From NCBI GenBank assembly GCA_004299305.1, contig SCPZ01000080.1, positions 1-64,000 on the forward strand: a DNA stretch of 64,000 bases, written 5' to 3'. The translations under genes and the position numbers were made by a program. A model generated the notes under the pieces. It was not told the origin of the DNA, made no database searches, and worked only from the letters and a program-made list of their open reading frames with translations. Source of the DNA: Methylobacter sp. Lineage in GTDB: Bacteria; Pseudomonadota; Gammaproteobacteria; Methylococcales; Methylomonadaceae. Positions 45,926 to 55,982 of the stretch are shown here, one piece after another. Position 1 is the stretch's first letter. Every line of letters starts with the position of its first letter.

Positions 45926-48208
45926 ATGTTTAAAAATGTTTTTTTAAGTTTTAAAACTCGTATTTTATTAGGATTTTGTAGTCTCATTATGATGATGGTT
46001 GTCATTATTTATATGAGCTTAGTGCAGTTTTCAAAGGTTCAGCAGAATACGGCCGAATTAAACAATACGATTATGCCTTCTGTTAAAGCGGCGGAAGGCA
46101 TGGTGGTTGATGTGTTAAATGTTCAACAGTTTTTTACCGATGTTTCAGCCACCCATGATCCGCAAGGCTATAAGGAGGCCGACTTGGCCGCCGCCGATTT
46201 TACCCGGAGAATGGTGCAAATTCTTACCGCTGAAACTACTACATCCGAGCAAGCGGCGGAATTGGCTAAACTCAATTCCGCTTTTGACTTGTACTATAAC
46301 CAAGGCAAGCGCATGGCTGCTATCTATGTCAATCAGGGTATTGAAGCCGGCAATGTCGCTATGAGAGAGTTCGATGCTACCGCCAGTCACCTGACTACGC
46401 TGATGGAAAAGTTTAAAGATAGCGTGATAAATGTGGAGCTGCAAACAACGACTGAGCTGAGTGATGGGGCAAAATATGCTTCTCGCCTTATGATGGCGAT
46501 TTCGGTTCTACTGGTCACCCTAAGTTTGGGTATTGCCTTCTATTTAACGAATTATCTCTACAAACAATTGGGTATAGATCCGTACTATGCGAAAGTCATT
46601 GCTAAAGAAATAGCCGAAGGTGATTTTAAACGGGATATCGGATTGGACAAGGGGGATGAGAACAGCCTGTTATATGCGATTAAAACCATACAAACGTCAA
46701 TTATTGCTTTTGTCGCCGCACAGGACGTTATGTCGAAAAAGCACGCGGAAGGCTGGATCTGGGAAGAAATAGATGCTACCCAATTTCCCGGTACTTACGG
46801 CAGGATGGCCCACGATATCAATGCACTGGTTAGATCCCATCTTGATGTCAATATGCAGGTAGTGAAGATTATCTCTCAATATGCCAAAGGCGACTTTAGT
46901 CTCGATATGGACAGGTTGCCCGGCGACAAAGCTAAAATTACAGAAGCGATCGATAACGTTAAAAAAACCCTTTTCGAAATCAGCAGTGAAATCGATGTGC
47001 TTGCGGCCGCCGGCGCCAAAGGTGATTTTTCCAAGCGCGCCGATACCTCCAGATTCGAGTTCATGTTCAAAGACATATTAACCGATTTCAATACACTGAT
47101 AGCGACTTGTGACGTCGGTTTTGGCGATATACTGAATGTGACTAACGCTATGGCGCAAGGCGATATGACCCAGACTATCGACAAGGATTATCCAGGCACG
47201 TTCGGCGCAGTGATTACGGGTATTAATGCAACAGGGGAGCATCTTAAAAATTTAGTGGGTGAGATTAAGGAGGCAACAGACACTATCAACACTGCGGCTA
47301 AAGAAATCGCATCAGGTAATAACAATTTGTCGCATCGCACTGAAGAACAGGCGGCCAGTTTGGAGCAAACCGCCGCCAGTATGCAAGAGCTCACTTCCAC
47401 TGTGCAAGCCAATACCGAAAATGCCAAACAAGCCGACCAGCTAGCCAGGAGTGCAGCCGAAATAGCGGGCAAAGGTGTCGCTGTAGTCGGCGAAGTGGTT
47501 ACGACGATGGAATCAATCAATGCGTCATCGCATAAAATCGTCGACATTATTTCGGTAATAGATGGCATTGCTTTCCAGACCAATATTTTAGCCCTTAATG
47601 CAGCGGTAGAGGCCGCTCGCGCCGGAGAGCAAGGGCGAGGATTTGCTGTTGTCGCCAGTGAGGTACGGAATCTTGCCCAGCGTGCTGCCGCTGCGGCAGG
47701 AGAAATCAAAGGCTTGATTGGGGATTCGGTTGAGAAAGTCGAGGACGGCAGTAAACTGGTCACTCAGGCAGGGTACACGATGAAAGACATTGTCAGTTCT
47801 ATTCAGCAGGTCACGGTTATCATGTCAGCGATTTCTGCCGCTTCTGTCGAACAAAGTTCCGGCATTGCACAAGTCAACCAAGCCATTAGCCAAATGGATG
47901 ACGTGACCCAGCAAAATGCCGCCTTGGTAGAGCAAGCTGCGGCAGCAGCGGAAGCGATGGAAGAACAAGCTCAAAATCTTTCGATTTCGGTTGCTGTTTT
48001 TAAAACGGATAACAACCTGCTCGATCTTGCTGCTATTGATCAGGGTAAAAAAGCAACGCCGGTAAAAATAGAAACTTACAAAGGCCAGCGTACGGCCTAT
48101 ATTCCAGAAAATAACAATGTCTATAAAATGAAAGAAGTCGGCATGAATCCGAATAAAGCATCGCACAAGCCTGCCGCTGCGGCTAATAGCGAATGGGAGG
48201 AGTTTTAG
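45926..48208 (+). CDS. Methyl-accepting chemotaxis protein
   Basis: This 760-residue chemoreceptor has TM1 at about 12-34, a periplasmic helical sensor (35-188), and TM2 at about 189-213. HAMP-like modules (215-440) follow, then the methylation and signalling domain with tip [20 protein letters not shown]. The C-terminus is SEWEEF, matching the CheR-docking pentapeptide pattern of the other two receptors. The ATG at 45926 follows AAGGA by about 11 bases; a GTG at 45917 is only two bases from that site and is less likely. It lies directly downstream of the cytochrome pair, so a redox or respiration-related stimulus is possible but unproven. Confidence 0.94.
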   Translation: MFKNVFLSFKTRILLGFCSLIMMMVVIIYMSLVQFSKVQQNTAELNNTIMPSVKAAEGMVVDVLNVQQFFTDVSATHDPQGYKEADLAAADFTRRMVQILTAETTTSEQAAELAKLNSAFDLYYNQGKRMAAIYVNQGIEAGNVAMREFDATASHLTTLMEKFKDSVINVELQTTTELSDGAKYASRLMMAISVLLVTLSLGIAFYLTNYLYKQLGIDPYYAKVIAKEIAEGDFKRDIGLDKGDENSLLYAIKTIQTSIIAFVAAQDVMSKKHAEGWIWEEIDATQFPGTYGRMAHDINALVRSHLDVNMQVVKIISQYAKGDFSLDMDRLPGDKAKITEAIDNVKKTLFEISSEIDVLAAAGAKGDFSKRADTSRFEFMFKDILTDFNTLIATCDVGFGDILNVTNAMAQGDMTQTIDKDYPGTFGAVITGINATGEHLKNLVGEIKEATDTINTAAKEIASGNNNLSHRTEEQAASLEQTAASMQELTSTVQANTENAKQADQLARSAAEIAGKGVAVVGEVVTTMESINASSHKIVDIISVIDGIAFQTNILALNAAVEAARAGEQGRGFAVVASEVRNLAQRAAAAAGEIKGLIGDSVEKVEDGSKLVTQAGYTMKDIVSSIQQVTVIMSAISAASVEQSSGIAQVNQAISQMDDVTQQNAALVEQAAAAAEAMEEQAQNLSISVAVFKTDNNLLDLAAIDQGKKATPVKIETYKGQRTAYIPENNNVYKMKEVGMNPNKASHKPAAAANSEWEEF

Positions 48209-48294
48209 GTGGCGCCGGTTCAATCGCCTTAGTATTGTGCTGAGTAGCTGCTCTCATTTTTAAAAAACCTTTCGTCTCTTTGGGATTATAATAA

Positions 48295-48388
48295 GCGGCG
48301 CTGTTAAATCCGGTATTTAACAAGCGCAGTTACGGCGCGGTAAGTCATCGTTTCAAACCTGGGTTTGTTAAGATGCGCCGCGTTTTTT
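48295..48388 (+). terminator. Structured terminator / cassette copy 3 after third receptor
   Basis: GCGGCGC (48295-48301) pairs with GCGCCGC (48375-48381), enclosing a second hairpin GTTAAAT/ATTTAAC, and six T follow. It is preceded by GGGATTATAATAAGCG, resembling the TAATAA boxes of the cassettes at 7155 and 9701. Confidence 0.55.
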
Positions 48389-48414
48389 ATGAGGTTTATT
48401 ATTGATAACGTGTG

Positions 48415-49506
48415 ATGATAAAAAAACGGCAGACATGGATGGCAAAACCAAGAATTATAAAAACGACAATCGCTTTTACGCTCGGCAATCGCTCCTTGTA
48501 TTGCCTCGCTTCCTGCTTGTTTCTAGTCATGCTGGCAGGCTGTTCAAAACCGAGTATTCAAAAGCTTGAAGGCCCGGCTCAAGGCACCACTTACCATATC
48601 AGTTATTGGTCCGAAGCGCCGGTGGACGATAAAGCCATTAAAACCGGCATCGAAAACGAATTCGCAGCCATCGATAAACTACTGTCCAATTATCGCCCCG
48701 ACTCCGTCATAGAAACCTTCAACAGCGCTGAGAACACCGATAGCCAGGAAGTCGGCAGCGAAATCGTAGCCTTGGTTAAAATCGCTCAGCTTGTGAGTCA
48801 GGCTAGCCAGGGTTGCTATGATTTAACCATCAAACCCTTGTTCGATTTATGGGGCTTTCGCGGCGATGCGCTGACGATACCTAAAGATTCGGCCATTGTT
48901 ACCACGCTGAAACAAATCGGCATGGAAAAACTGGAAGTCGTGGATGACACGCATCTGCGCAAAAAACAGGCCGATTTGAAAGTCGATTTGTCGTCGATTG
49001 CCCAAGGCTATAGCGTGGAACGGATCAGCAAGGTTCTGGCGCAACAAGGCATAACTAATTACCTGGTCGAGATTGGCGGCGAACTGAAAACCAACGGCTA
49101 TAAACCGGGATTGCAGCCCTGGCGTATCGCTTTGGAAAGGCCGTTGCCGGAGGAGCGGACCATGCAAAAAGTTATTACCATGCCCAAGGACTTACCTATG
49201 GCAGTGATGACTGCCGGCACTTACCGGCATTATTTCGATGATCATGGTCAGCGCTATAGTCACATACTCGATGCCCGTAACGGCAAGCCGGTTACTCATA
49301 ACCTGGTTTCCGTCACTGTTTTGATTAGTGATCCGACGGTTGCCGATGCCTGGGATACCGCGCTGCTGTGTTTGGGCCAAAAAGACGGCATGGCTGCTGC
49401 GAACACTGCAAAAATCCCCGTGCTTTTCATCGAGCTGCAAGGCAACGAACTGATCGAATCCCGAAGTGATGTGCTGAACACTTTAAACACTCTTACCCTA
49501 CATTGA
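48415..49506 (+). CDS. apbE: FAD:protein FMN transferase ApbE
   Basis: This 363-residue lipoprotein (lipobox LAGC, about residue 43) attaches FMN to threonine of target proteins such as Nqr/Rnf subunits. Family motifs are NYRPDSVIETFN, the acidic DLSSIAQGYSVERI site, YLVEIGGELKTNG and the late MTAGTYRHYFDDHGQRYSHILDARNGKPV block (metal and FAD site). The start is uncertain among GTG 48412, ATG 48415 and ATG 48439; none has a clear SD. Seventeen bases separate it from the RND gene, implying an operon. Confidence 0.94.
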   Translation: MIKKRQTWMAKPRIIKTTIAFTLGNRSLYCLASCLFLVMLAGCSKPSIQKLEGPAQGTTYHISYWSEAPVDDKAIKTGIENEFAAIDKLLSNYRPDSVIETFNSAENTDSQEVGSEIVALVKIAQLVSQASQGCYDLTIKPLFDLWGFRGDALTIPKDSAIVTTLKQIGMEKLEVVDDTHLRKKQADLKVDLSSIAQGYSVERISKVLAQQGITNYLVEIGGELKTNGYKPGLQPWRIALERPLPEERTMQKVITMPKDLPMAVMTAGTYRHYFDDHGQRYSHILDARNGKPVTHNLVSVTVLISDPTVADAWDTALLCLGQKDGMAAANTAKIPVLFIELQGNELIESRSDVLNTLNTLTLH

Positions 49507-49523
49507 TGCCCGAATCCTGAGTT

Positions 49524-52169
49524 ATGACATTTAAAACCCGTAGTCACATAATTTTTTCTCATTGGGGAAACTTGACGCTAGGCAGACCGTTTGTGGTTCT
49601 GGCAATAGTGGTTTTGCTCGGCGTTTTGGCCTTGCAATACACTGCTGGGCATTTGAGCATTAATACCGATACCGCCGAACTGATTGCTCCCGATGCGCCT
49701 TTTCAGCAAAACCGCCGCAATTATGAAAAAGCCTTTTCACAGGATATGCATACGCTGCTGCTGGTGGTTGAATCGGATACGCCGGAACTGACCAAAGCGG
49801 CCACTAAAAGATTGCTGCGCCTGATGAGCGCCGACAAAGCGCATTTTAATTCGGCTTATATCCCTAACGACAGCGCATTTTTCCGCCAAAACGGCCTGCT
49901 TTATCTCGATGCCGACGAGTTGCAGACTTTATCCAACAACCTGTCGCTGGCCCAGCCGTTTATCGGCAGAATCGCCCAGGAACCGAATCTGACCGGCTTT
50001 TTTTCGATTTTTGAAGATGCCCTAACGTCCGCCGATAAAGCCCAGGTTGTGCCTATCGATTTAACCTCGCTGGTAGACAAGGTTGCGTCGGCCTTGCATA
50101 AAACGCTTAATGACGGGAACGCTTTGCTGTCCTGGGAGTCATTGATCAGCAACAGGAAAAATCATTCCGATAACGGCTTTATTATCGTCTCGCCCAAGTT
50201 CGATTTCTCGCAAATCCGTCCTGCCGAAACGGCGATTGACTCTATCCGCAAAGCCGTTGCCCAAGTTCAGGACCCCGATTTGCCAGCCGTTAAAGTCTGG
50301 GTCACCGGCGAAGTCGGTCTTGAAGACGACGAATTGTCGGGTATGAGCACCGGCACTTTTACCGCCAGTATTTTCTCCATTGTACTGGTGTTGTTTATTT
50401 TGTTGATTGCGTACCGCTCCGTTTTACTGACGGTAGCCACCTTGATTACACTGGCCTTGGGAATGCTGTTTTGCGGGATGTTCGCGGCCTTTTCAGTAAA
50501 AGAATTAAACCTGATTTCAGTGGCTTTTGCGGTATCCAATATCGGCTTGGGCGTGGAATATGCGATCCATTTCTGTTTACGTTACCGGGACAATTTGATT
50601 CATCATATTCATCAGGACCTGGCGCTACGCAGCACATTAATAAGCACGGCGCCTTCGCTGTTATTGTGCGCTGGCACTACCTCCATCGGGCTTTATGCTT
50701 TTATACCGACCGATTATAAAGGCGTTTCCGAACTCGGCCTGCTGGCGGGCACCAGTCTGTTTATCTGCTTGTTAATCACCTTGATTGCATTACCGGCGCT
50801 GCTAAGCGTCATCCCGGTTCCGGCAAAGTTCGAGAAGGCGGAAGTCAAAAATGGACTGGCGAAACTGTCGGAAAAACTGGCGATTTTGCCGCTTCATTAT
50901 GCCAAACCAATTTCCATTGCAACCTTGGTTATCGCCGTCATCTCCATCGTACTGACCTGTAACGTGAAGACCGATTTCAACCCGATTAACCTTCGCGACC
51001 CTAATACCGAATCGGTTATCGCGTTTAAAAATTTGATGAAGGACAAGGAAACCACGCCGATGACCTTGACTGTCCTGGCCAAGGATGAAAACAGCGCCAA
51101 AGTTCTGCAACAAAAGCTTTCGGCCTTGGCTACTGTCGATAAAACCGTCAGTCTTTTCGATTTTCAACCCGCCGATCAGGACGACAAATTGGCCGTGATT
51201 GAGGAAATGAGCTTGATGTTGGGCGCGCAGACACAAAGTTTTCCCGCGTTAAAACCCGATACCGATCCTGTTCCCGGCATTAATCGCCTGATTAAAGCCA
51301 TCGACACTATCCTGCCTCAAAAAACCGATGCTCATGAACGCACTGCGTTGAGTCATTTTAAACAAGAATTGCAGGACATTTTGATCGAGCTTGATGCGCG
51401 GCAACAAACCAGCCGGACCCTGTTTATTGATAAAGTCCAGGGTACGCTGCTCGGTACCTTACCTAATTTAATGAACGAACTCTCGGCAGGCTTTAATGCT
51501 AAAAAAGTCACCCTGGCTGATTTGCCTCCCGAGATCAAGGACAAATGGTTGAGCAAGAACGGTTCGTACCGCATCCAGATCTTTCCTAAAAAAGACTTGA
51601 GCGATTTGGCCAGTTTGGAAGAGTTTATTACCCAAGTGCAATCGGTCGCGCCTGAAACGACCGACTTGCCGATCATGTATTGGGAATCGATGAAAGAAGT
51701 CATTTCCGCGTTCCAGGAAGCCATTGTGATTGCTCTGATTACGATAGCGCTGCTGCTGTTTGCTATCCGGCGCAATATTTTCGACACTGCGCTGGTCATG
51801 ACGCCTTTGATATTGGCAGGACTGTTTACCATGGCGAGCGCGGTTATTACCGGCACGCCGATTAATTTTGCCAACATTATCGCGCTGCCGCTGTTGTTGG
51901 GGTTGGGTGTCGATAATGGTATCCACATGGTGGAAAAGCTGCACCATTCGCTTTCCGAAGAGCAGAATATCTATCAATCCAGCACCGCCAGGGCCATGTT
52001 CTACGGCGCATTGACCACCGCTTCCAGTTTTGCCGGATTGGCATTCTCTCCGCATCAAGGCATCGCCAGTATGGGTTTGATTATTACCATGGGCATATTC
52101 TGGATTATGGTTTGCACCTTTGTTATCCTTCCGGCGCTGAGTAAGTTGGTGTTAAGAGTGCAAGCTTAA
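49524..52169 (+). CDS. hpnN: RND/MMPL transporter, HpnN-like
   Basis: This 881-residue transporter has the duplicated MMPL layout: TM1 (about 23-45), a large periplasmic domain, a TM block (about 275-440), TM7 (about 460-480), a second periplasmic domain and a final TM block (about 725-875). The paired motifs GLGVEYAIHFCLRYRD and GLGVDNGIHMVEKLHH are those of the hopanoid-associated HpnN and related proton-driven exporters. Hopanoid producers include methanotrophs, but no other hpn gene is in the window. The symbol is therefore provisional and a general MMPL exporter remains possible. It is in an operon with apbE. Confidence 0.75.
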   Translation: MTFKTRSHIIFSHWGNLTLGRPFVVLAIVVLLGVLALQYTAGHLSINTDTAELIAPDAPFQQNRRNYEKAFSQDMHTLLLVVESDTPELTKAATKRLLRLMSADKAHFNSAYIPNDSAFFRQNGLLYLDADELQTLSNNLSLAQPFIGRIAQEPNLTGFFSIFEDALTSADKAQVVPIDLTSLVDKVASALHKTLNDGNALLSWESLISNRKNHSDNGFIIVSPKFDFSQIRPAETAIDSIRKAVAQVQDPDLPAVKVWVTGEVGLEDDELSGMSTGTFTASIFSIVLVLFILLIAYRSVLLTVATLITLALGMLFCGMFAAFSVKELNLISVAFAVSNIGLGVEYAIHFCLRYRDNLIHHIHQDLALRSTLISTAPSLLLCAGTTSIGLYAFIPTDYKGVSELGLLAGTSLFICLLITLIALPALLSVIPVPAKFEKAEVKNGLAKLSEKLAILPLHYAKPISIATLVIAVISIVLTCNVKTDFNPINLRDPNTESVIAFKNLMKDKETTPMTLTVLAKDENSAKVLQQKLSALATVDKTVSLFDFQPADQDDKLAVIEEMSLMLGAQTQSFPALKPDTDPVPGINRLIKAIDTILPQKTDAHERTALSHFKQELQDILIELDARQQTSRTLFIDKVQGTLLGTLPNLMNELSAGFNAKKVTLADLPPEIKDKWLSKNGSYRIQIFPKKDLSDLASLEEFITQVQSVAPETTDLPIMYWESMKEVISAFQEAIVIALITIALLLFAIRRNIFDTALVMTPLILAGLFTMASAVITGTPINFANIIALPLLLGLGVDNGIHMVEKLHHSLSEEQNIYQSSTARAMFYGALTTASSFAGLAFSPHQGIASMGLIITMGIFWIMVCTFVILPALSKLVLRVQA

Positions 52170-52218
52170 TAGGTGAAAGGCGAAAAATTGGCCTTTCGCC
52201 TCACTCTTAAAATCAGTT

Positions 52219-52527
52219 AGCCACAGATTTACACAGATAAACCTAAAAACCACAGTTTATCCACGAAAAGCACGAAAGACACTAAATAAAACAATGTGTC
52301 GTATTGATTTAGTAACTCACCCTTTGGGTAACGACCTACGGATTGATAACCCTTTGAAACTTTTCGTGCTTTTCGTGTTTTTCGTGGACGAAGTGATTTT
52401 TCTAGGATAAACGCAGATAAAACATGCTGTTACGCGAGGTTGGCGGTTAGCGGCTCACCCTAAGGGTGAAGCAGAGAATTGAGGCGCCCCGTTGCTTATC
52501 TGTGAATATCCGTGTCAATTTGTGGCT
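52219..52527. repeat. Multi-layer palindromic repeat overlapping the DHH gene end
   Basis: The outer arms AGCCACAGATTTACACAGATAA (52219) and the reverse of 52494-52527 (AGCCACAAATTGACACGGAT) match well. The inner arms TCCACGAAAAGCACGAAA (52260) and TTCGTGTTTTTCGTGGA (ending 52388) form a second layer. The right arm overlaps the last ten codons and stop of the DHH gene. The gap 52170-52495 contains no other gene. Confidence 0.75.
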
Positions 52528-53374
52528 GAATAGGCAGCAATAAAAATGGATTGTTATCCAACGCAAAACCCGCAGCGTTTTTGTGTCCTCCTCCGCCAAA
52601 ACCTAGCGCCAAATGACCTACGTCATAAGCACCGATTGAGCGGAGCGAGAAATTCCATTGCTGTTTTTTGCCGTCATAGTAATAAGTCATGCCGAACGTG
52701 CCTGATTTTTCGGCTAACACCTGACCAAGATCGCTTGAAAATAATGATGGCGCATTAACGGCGAGTCCTGCCTGACCTGCCACCGAAACGTTATGTGCGG
52801 ATTTGGCGAGCCTTCTCACCATCCCGGCAATACACTCAACCTGTATGCGGCCTACCGGTAACAGCTCAGCCAGGTCAAGCGCGCCTATTTCGGCAAAATT
52901 GACGGGCATTCTTTCATACAGCGCCGTCGTTATTTCGCGGGTGCCGTCCAGCTTAAAACGCCAAAGATCACGGTCTTCGATATGCAACAGGATTTTGGCC
53001 GGTTTCAGGTCGTGGAAGAAATACTGCCAGGTCAAGATGCAACCACTTCGTGACATATCGAAGTTAATCGACAGGTTTTCCGGGGGTTGCTGCGCCTTAA
53101 AAAAGGCATCATATTGTTCCTTGGCGGTTATATGGTGATCAATCAAGACGATCCGGCCCGCTTTTGCCGAGGCATCGACTAATACAGAAGGCGAGTAGGA
53201 AAAATCCAATATATAAAGAATAGCCCCCGGTTCAAAATCGGGAATATCGTCGCCATAGTGAGCAGGAATGTAACGACATTGATTGCCCAGCCTGCAAAAT
53301 GCGCTCCATGCTGCGCCTAAACCATCCAGGCAGTCAGCGTGATAGATAACTAAGGTTTCATTGGTTTCTGACAT
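52496..53374 (-). CDS. DHH family phosphoesterase
   Basis: This 292-residue DHH/DHHA1 phosphoesterase has HADCLDG at 12-18, D57, the signature DHH at 79-81 and the C-terminal DHHA1 glycine motif GFGGGGHKNAAGF at 258-270. The closest relatives act on short nucleic acids or phosphoanhydrides; the substrate is not known here. The final residues QPQIDTDIHR and the stop codon are encoded by the right arm of a palindromic intergenic repeat, so the native C-terminus was probably replaced. Confidence 0.9.
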   Translation of the reverse strand: MSETNETLVIYHADCLDGLGAAWSAFCRLGNQCRYIPAHYGDDIPDFEPGAILYILDFSYSPSVLVDASAKAGRIVLIDHHITAKEQYDAFFKAQQPPENLSINFDMSRSGCILTWQYFFHDLKPAKILLHIEDRDLWRFKLDGTREITTALYERMPVNFAEIGALDLAELLPVGRIQVECIAGMVRRLAKSAHNVSVAGQAGLAVNAPSLFSSDLGQVLAEKSGTFGMTYYYDGKKQQWNFSLRSIGAYDVGHLALGFGGGGHKNAAGFALDNNPFLLLPIQPQIDTDIHR

Positions 53375-53578
53375 GCTTTTTTAAAAATCCCTGCGTTGTT
53401 GAATAGGTCGATTGCTGTTGCCGCGTTATTGGGCTGCCAATAAAGGACCGCATGAATAGATTATGACATGTAGAGGAGGCAAGCGCTGCTTGCGAAAGAG
53501 CGGTGTTGAACAATCCGGCGGACTTAGGTGATAGCCAGGAATGAATAGGATGATTACGCGACAGAGGGCATTTTGTTG

Positions 53579-54076
53579 TTAACCATGTTTGTTGGTTTTA
53601 TTGCCGTTACTTAGTGGTGACAATGCTTCATTGCTGCTCAGCGGTGTGATTTCTACAGTCCCCAATCCATGAATGCCGAGTTCTTTTGCGGCAGCATAGG
53701 ATAAATCCATGTCTCTTGTTCCGTGAAAAGAACCACGGTCATTGATGCGAACAATAACGCTACGATGGTTTTTCAGGTTAGTGACTTTTGCATAAGACAA
53801 CAGCGGTAGTGATTTGTGTGCGGCGGTCATAGCATACATATCATATTTTTGACCGCTGGCCGTTTTTTTGCCGTGAAACTCGGAGCCATACCAAGAAACC
53901 ATGCTCCGATGATTATTTGAATGATGCTTGGTTTTATGGGCTTTTGCGACAGTGTGTTTGGGCGCTTTATGCGCTTTATGAGCCGGGCGATGCTCAGATG
54001 CTTCGGCGCTTTGTATTGGGTTAACAAAATAACTGCATATAAAAAAAACAGGAACTGCTAGCATGATTTTATTCAT
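53579..54076 (-). CDS. RlpA-like double-psi beta-barrel protein
   Basis: This 165-residue exported protein has a signal peptide (about 1-27), a Lys/His/Ala-rich low-complexity linker (28-58), then an RlpA DPBB domain. The domain shows SWYGSEFHGKKTASG, YAMTAAHKSLPL, VTNL and the catalytic-type VRINDRGSFHGTRDMDLSYAAA. RlpA proteins are septal lytic transglycosylases or wall-binding proteins. There is no lipobox and no SPOR domain, so this is a minimal soluble version. The His/Lys linker is unusual and could bind metal or wall polymers. Confidence 0.9.
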   Translation of the reverse strand: MNKIMLAVPVFFICSYFVNPIQSAEASEHRPAHKAHKAPKHTVAKAHKTKHHSNNHRSMVSWYGSEFHGKKTASGQKYDMYAMTAAHKSLPLLSYAKVTNLKNHRSVIVRINDRGSFHGTRDMDLSYAAAKELGIHGLGTVEITPLSSNEALSPLSNGNKTNKHG

Positions 54077-54305
54077 AGGGTAGAGCCTTTTTTATTTAAA
54101 TCTGGCCCGATTTTAACTTAACAAGTCTTAAGGGTATCTTAAATGCGCAAAATCAATGCCTTGTAAAAAAGCGTTGAGAGTAATAATACGTGGTTTTTAA
54201 GTTTCGCTTGCAACGCTGAAATATCACGGACGTCATGATTTTTTCATAAGTTGAATTGCCAAGTATTGTATGATTCCAGCTTTTTCAAGATTTCAGGAGT
54301 CGATT

Positions 54306-54455
54306 ATGAATAACTACGAGCAAGGGAAAAAAGCCAGACGTATCGTTTCCGTGGTTTATATTTTAATAATGGCGGTGGTTATGGGCGGGACTTACTTGTC
54401 GCAACAGCAAAAAGAGGCGCTTGGTCAAGCATCGCAAAGTTCAGCCAGTCATTAG
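54306..54455 (+). CDS. Small membrane protein (49 aa)
   Basis: This 49-residue protein has a basic N-terminus (NNYEQGKKARR), one membrane helix (about 12-31) and a polar Gln/Ser-rich tail. AGGAG lies seven bases before the ATG at 54306. An upstream in-frame start at 54270 lacks an SD. Function unknown; the amidase gene begins 56 bases downstream. Confidence 0.7.
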   Translation: MNNYEQGKKARRIVSVVYILIMAVVMGGTYLSQQQKEALGQASQSSASH

Positions 54456-54511
54456 ACGATAGCCTTCAAATTGTTTTGCTTGAACATAAACACTTGCCTT
54501 TTCAAGCTCTC

Positions 54512-55963
54512 ATGAGTAATTCCGCCAAAAACTTAGCTCAATCCATTCGTGAAGGCGCTGTAAAGACAACGCAGGCAGTGCAAGCCTGTCTTGATCGAAT
54601 TGACCGCCACAATCCGGCAATAAATGCCATTGTTACTCTGAACAAAGAAGCTGCGCTGAATGCAGCAAGAGTAGCTGACATTCGTGTCAGGCAAGGCGGG
54701 GATTTACCACCACTTTTCGGAGTTCCCATCTCCGTTAAAGATGCCTTTGAAACCCAAGGCATCAAGACAACCGGCAGTCATCCGTCACTCAAAGATTTTG
54801 TTCCAACAAAAGATGCAACGGTTGTTGCGCGATTAAAAGAGACCGGAGCCATCGTGCTTGGAAAGACCAATTTGCCGCAACTTGCCGCAGATATTCAGTG
54901 CTGGAGCCCGTTGTTCGGTCGCACGAATAATCCGTGGAATCCGGCATTAACCAGTGGCGGAAGTTCCGGCGGCAGCGCGGCAGCGGTAGCCATGGGTTTT
55001 TCGTTTCTGGATATTGGCAGCGACCTTGCCGGTTCAATACGCATTCCGGCTGCTTATTGTGGCGTGGCAGGTCTTAAAGCGACTGAAAACCGTGTGCCTC
55101 GCACGGGGCATATTCCTCATCTTCCCGGTGCCGAACGTTCTGTGCGCCATTTGCTGTCATTCGGCGTACTCGCCCGATGTGTCGATGATCTTCGCTTAGG
55201 GTTTGACAGTATTGCGGGGCCTGATGGCATCGATACTGAAGTTCCTTTTGTACCAATGACTACAGCCAAGCTAATGAAAACAGGGCCTTTGCGTGTCGCG
55301 TGGTGGGATGATTTTGGCGGTTTGCCGATATGCAGTCGTACAAGAACCGGCTTAGATCGCGCCGTTCAGCAATTGACTCAGGCAGGTATGAATGTTGAAC
55401 GCTGTTGCCCTGATGGTTTCGACTTCGAGGCGGCGTGGTATGCCTATGGCATTATTGCGGGAGCTGAAGTCGGCTTGGGTCTGCCCGCTATGGAGCGCTT
55501 GCCTTTAGCAATGATAGGACGATTTTTGCCTAAATCCCAAGCGCTCATCCGCTCGTTCTCCGCCGGACTGAGGTTCGATTTCCGGCAATATAACGAAGCC
55601 CTCAATATCCGGGAGCGGCTTATTTTCCAGCTAGAGCAGTTCCTTGACCAGTGGGATGTTTGGTTATGCCCAGTCACCCCGAGTGTCGCCTTTCCGCATC
55701 AACGACCCAATAGGTTTGGAAAGCCGCCAGCTATCATGGTAGACGGTCATCGGCTGTCTTATTTAGAAGGAACTATTAGCATGGCTGCTCCGTTTTCATT
55801 GACGGGAAGCCCAGTTACGACATTGCCTGTTGGCGTTGTAAATGGCTTGCCGGTCGGGGTCCAGCTTGTCGGTCAACGTTGGTGTGATGAGGCCTTATTG
55901 GATAATTGCCTGGCAATTGAGGCTGTCACCGGCGGATTTCAAGCTCCGCCGGGTTATATCTAA
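54512..55963 (+). CDS. Amidase-signature family hydrolase
   Basis: This 483-residue amidase has the full Ser-cisSer-Lys triad: K76 in VPISVKDAFE, S151 in TSGGSSGGSAAA and nucleophile S175 in DLAGSIRIPA. The family hydrolyses carboxamides (GatA, FAAH, indoleacetamide hydrolase and others). The isolated context without gatB/gatC argues against a GatA role. ATG 54512 is chosen over a TTG at 54476. The following lipoprotein hydrolase starts 19 bases after its stop. Confidence 0.93.
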   Translation: MSNSAKNLAQSIREGAVKTTQAVQACLDRIDRHNPAINAIVTLNKEAALNAARVADIRVRQGGDLPPLFGVPISVKDAFETQGIKTTGSHPSLKDFVPTKDATVVARLKETGAIVLGKTNLPQLAADIQCWSPLFGRTNNPWNPALTSGGSSGGSAAAVAMGFSFLDIGSDLAGSIRIPAAYCGVAGLKATENRVPRTGHIPHLPGAERSVRHLLSFGVLARCVDDLRLGFDSIAGPDGIDTEVPFVPMTTAKLMKTGPLRVAWWDDFGGLPICSRTRTGLDRAVQQLTQAGMNVERCCPDGFDFEAAWYAYGIIAGAEVGLGLPAMERLPLAMIGRFLPKSQALIRSFSAGLRFDFRQYNEALNIRERLIFQLEQFLDQWDVWLCPVTPSVAFPHQRPNRFGKPPAIMVDGHRLSYLEGTISMAAPFSLTGSPVTTLPVGVVNGLPVGVQLVGQRWCDEALLDNCLAIEAVTGGFQAPPGYI

Positions 55964-55982
55964 CTTAGCCCATATTGAATTC

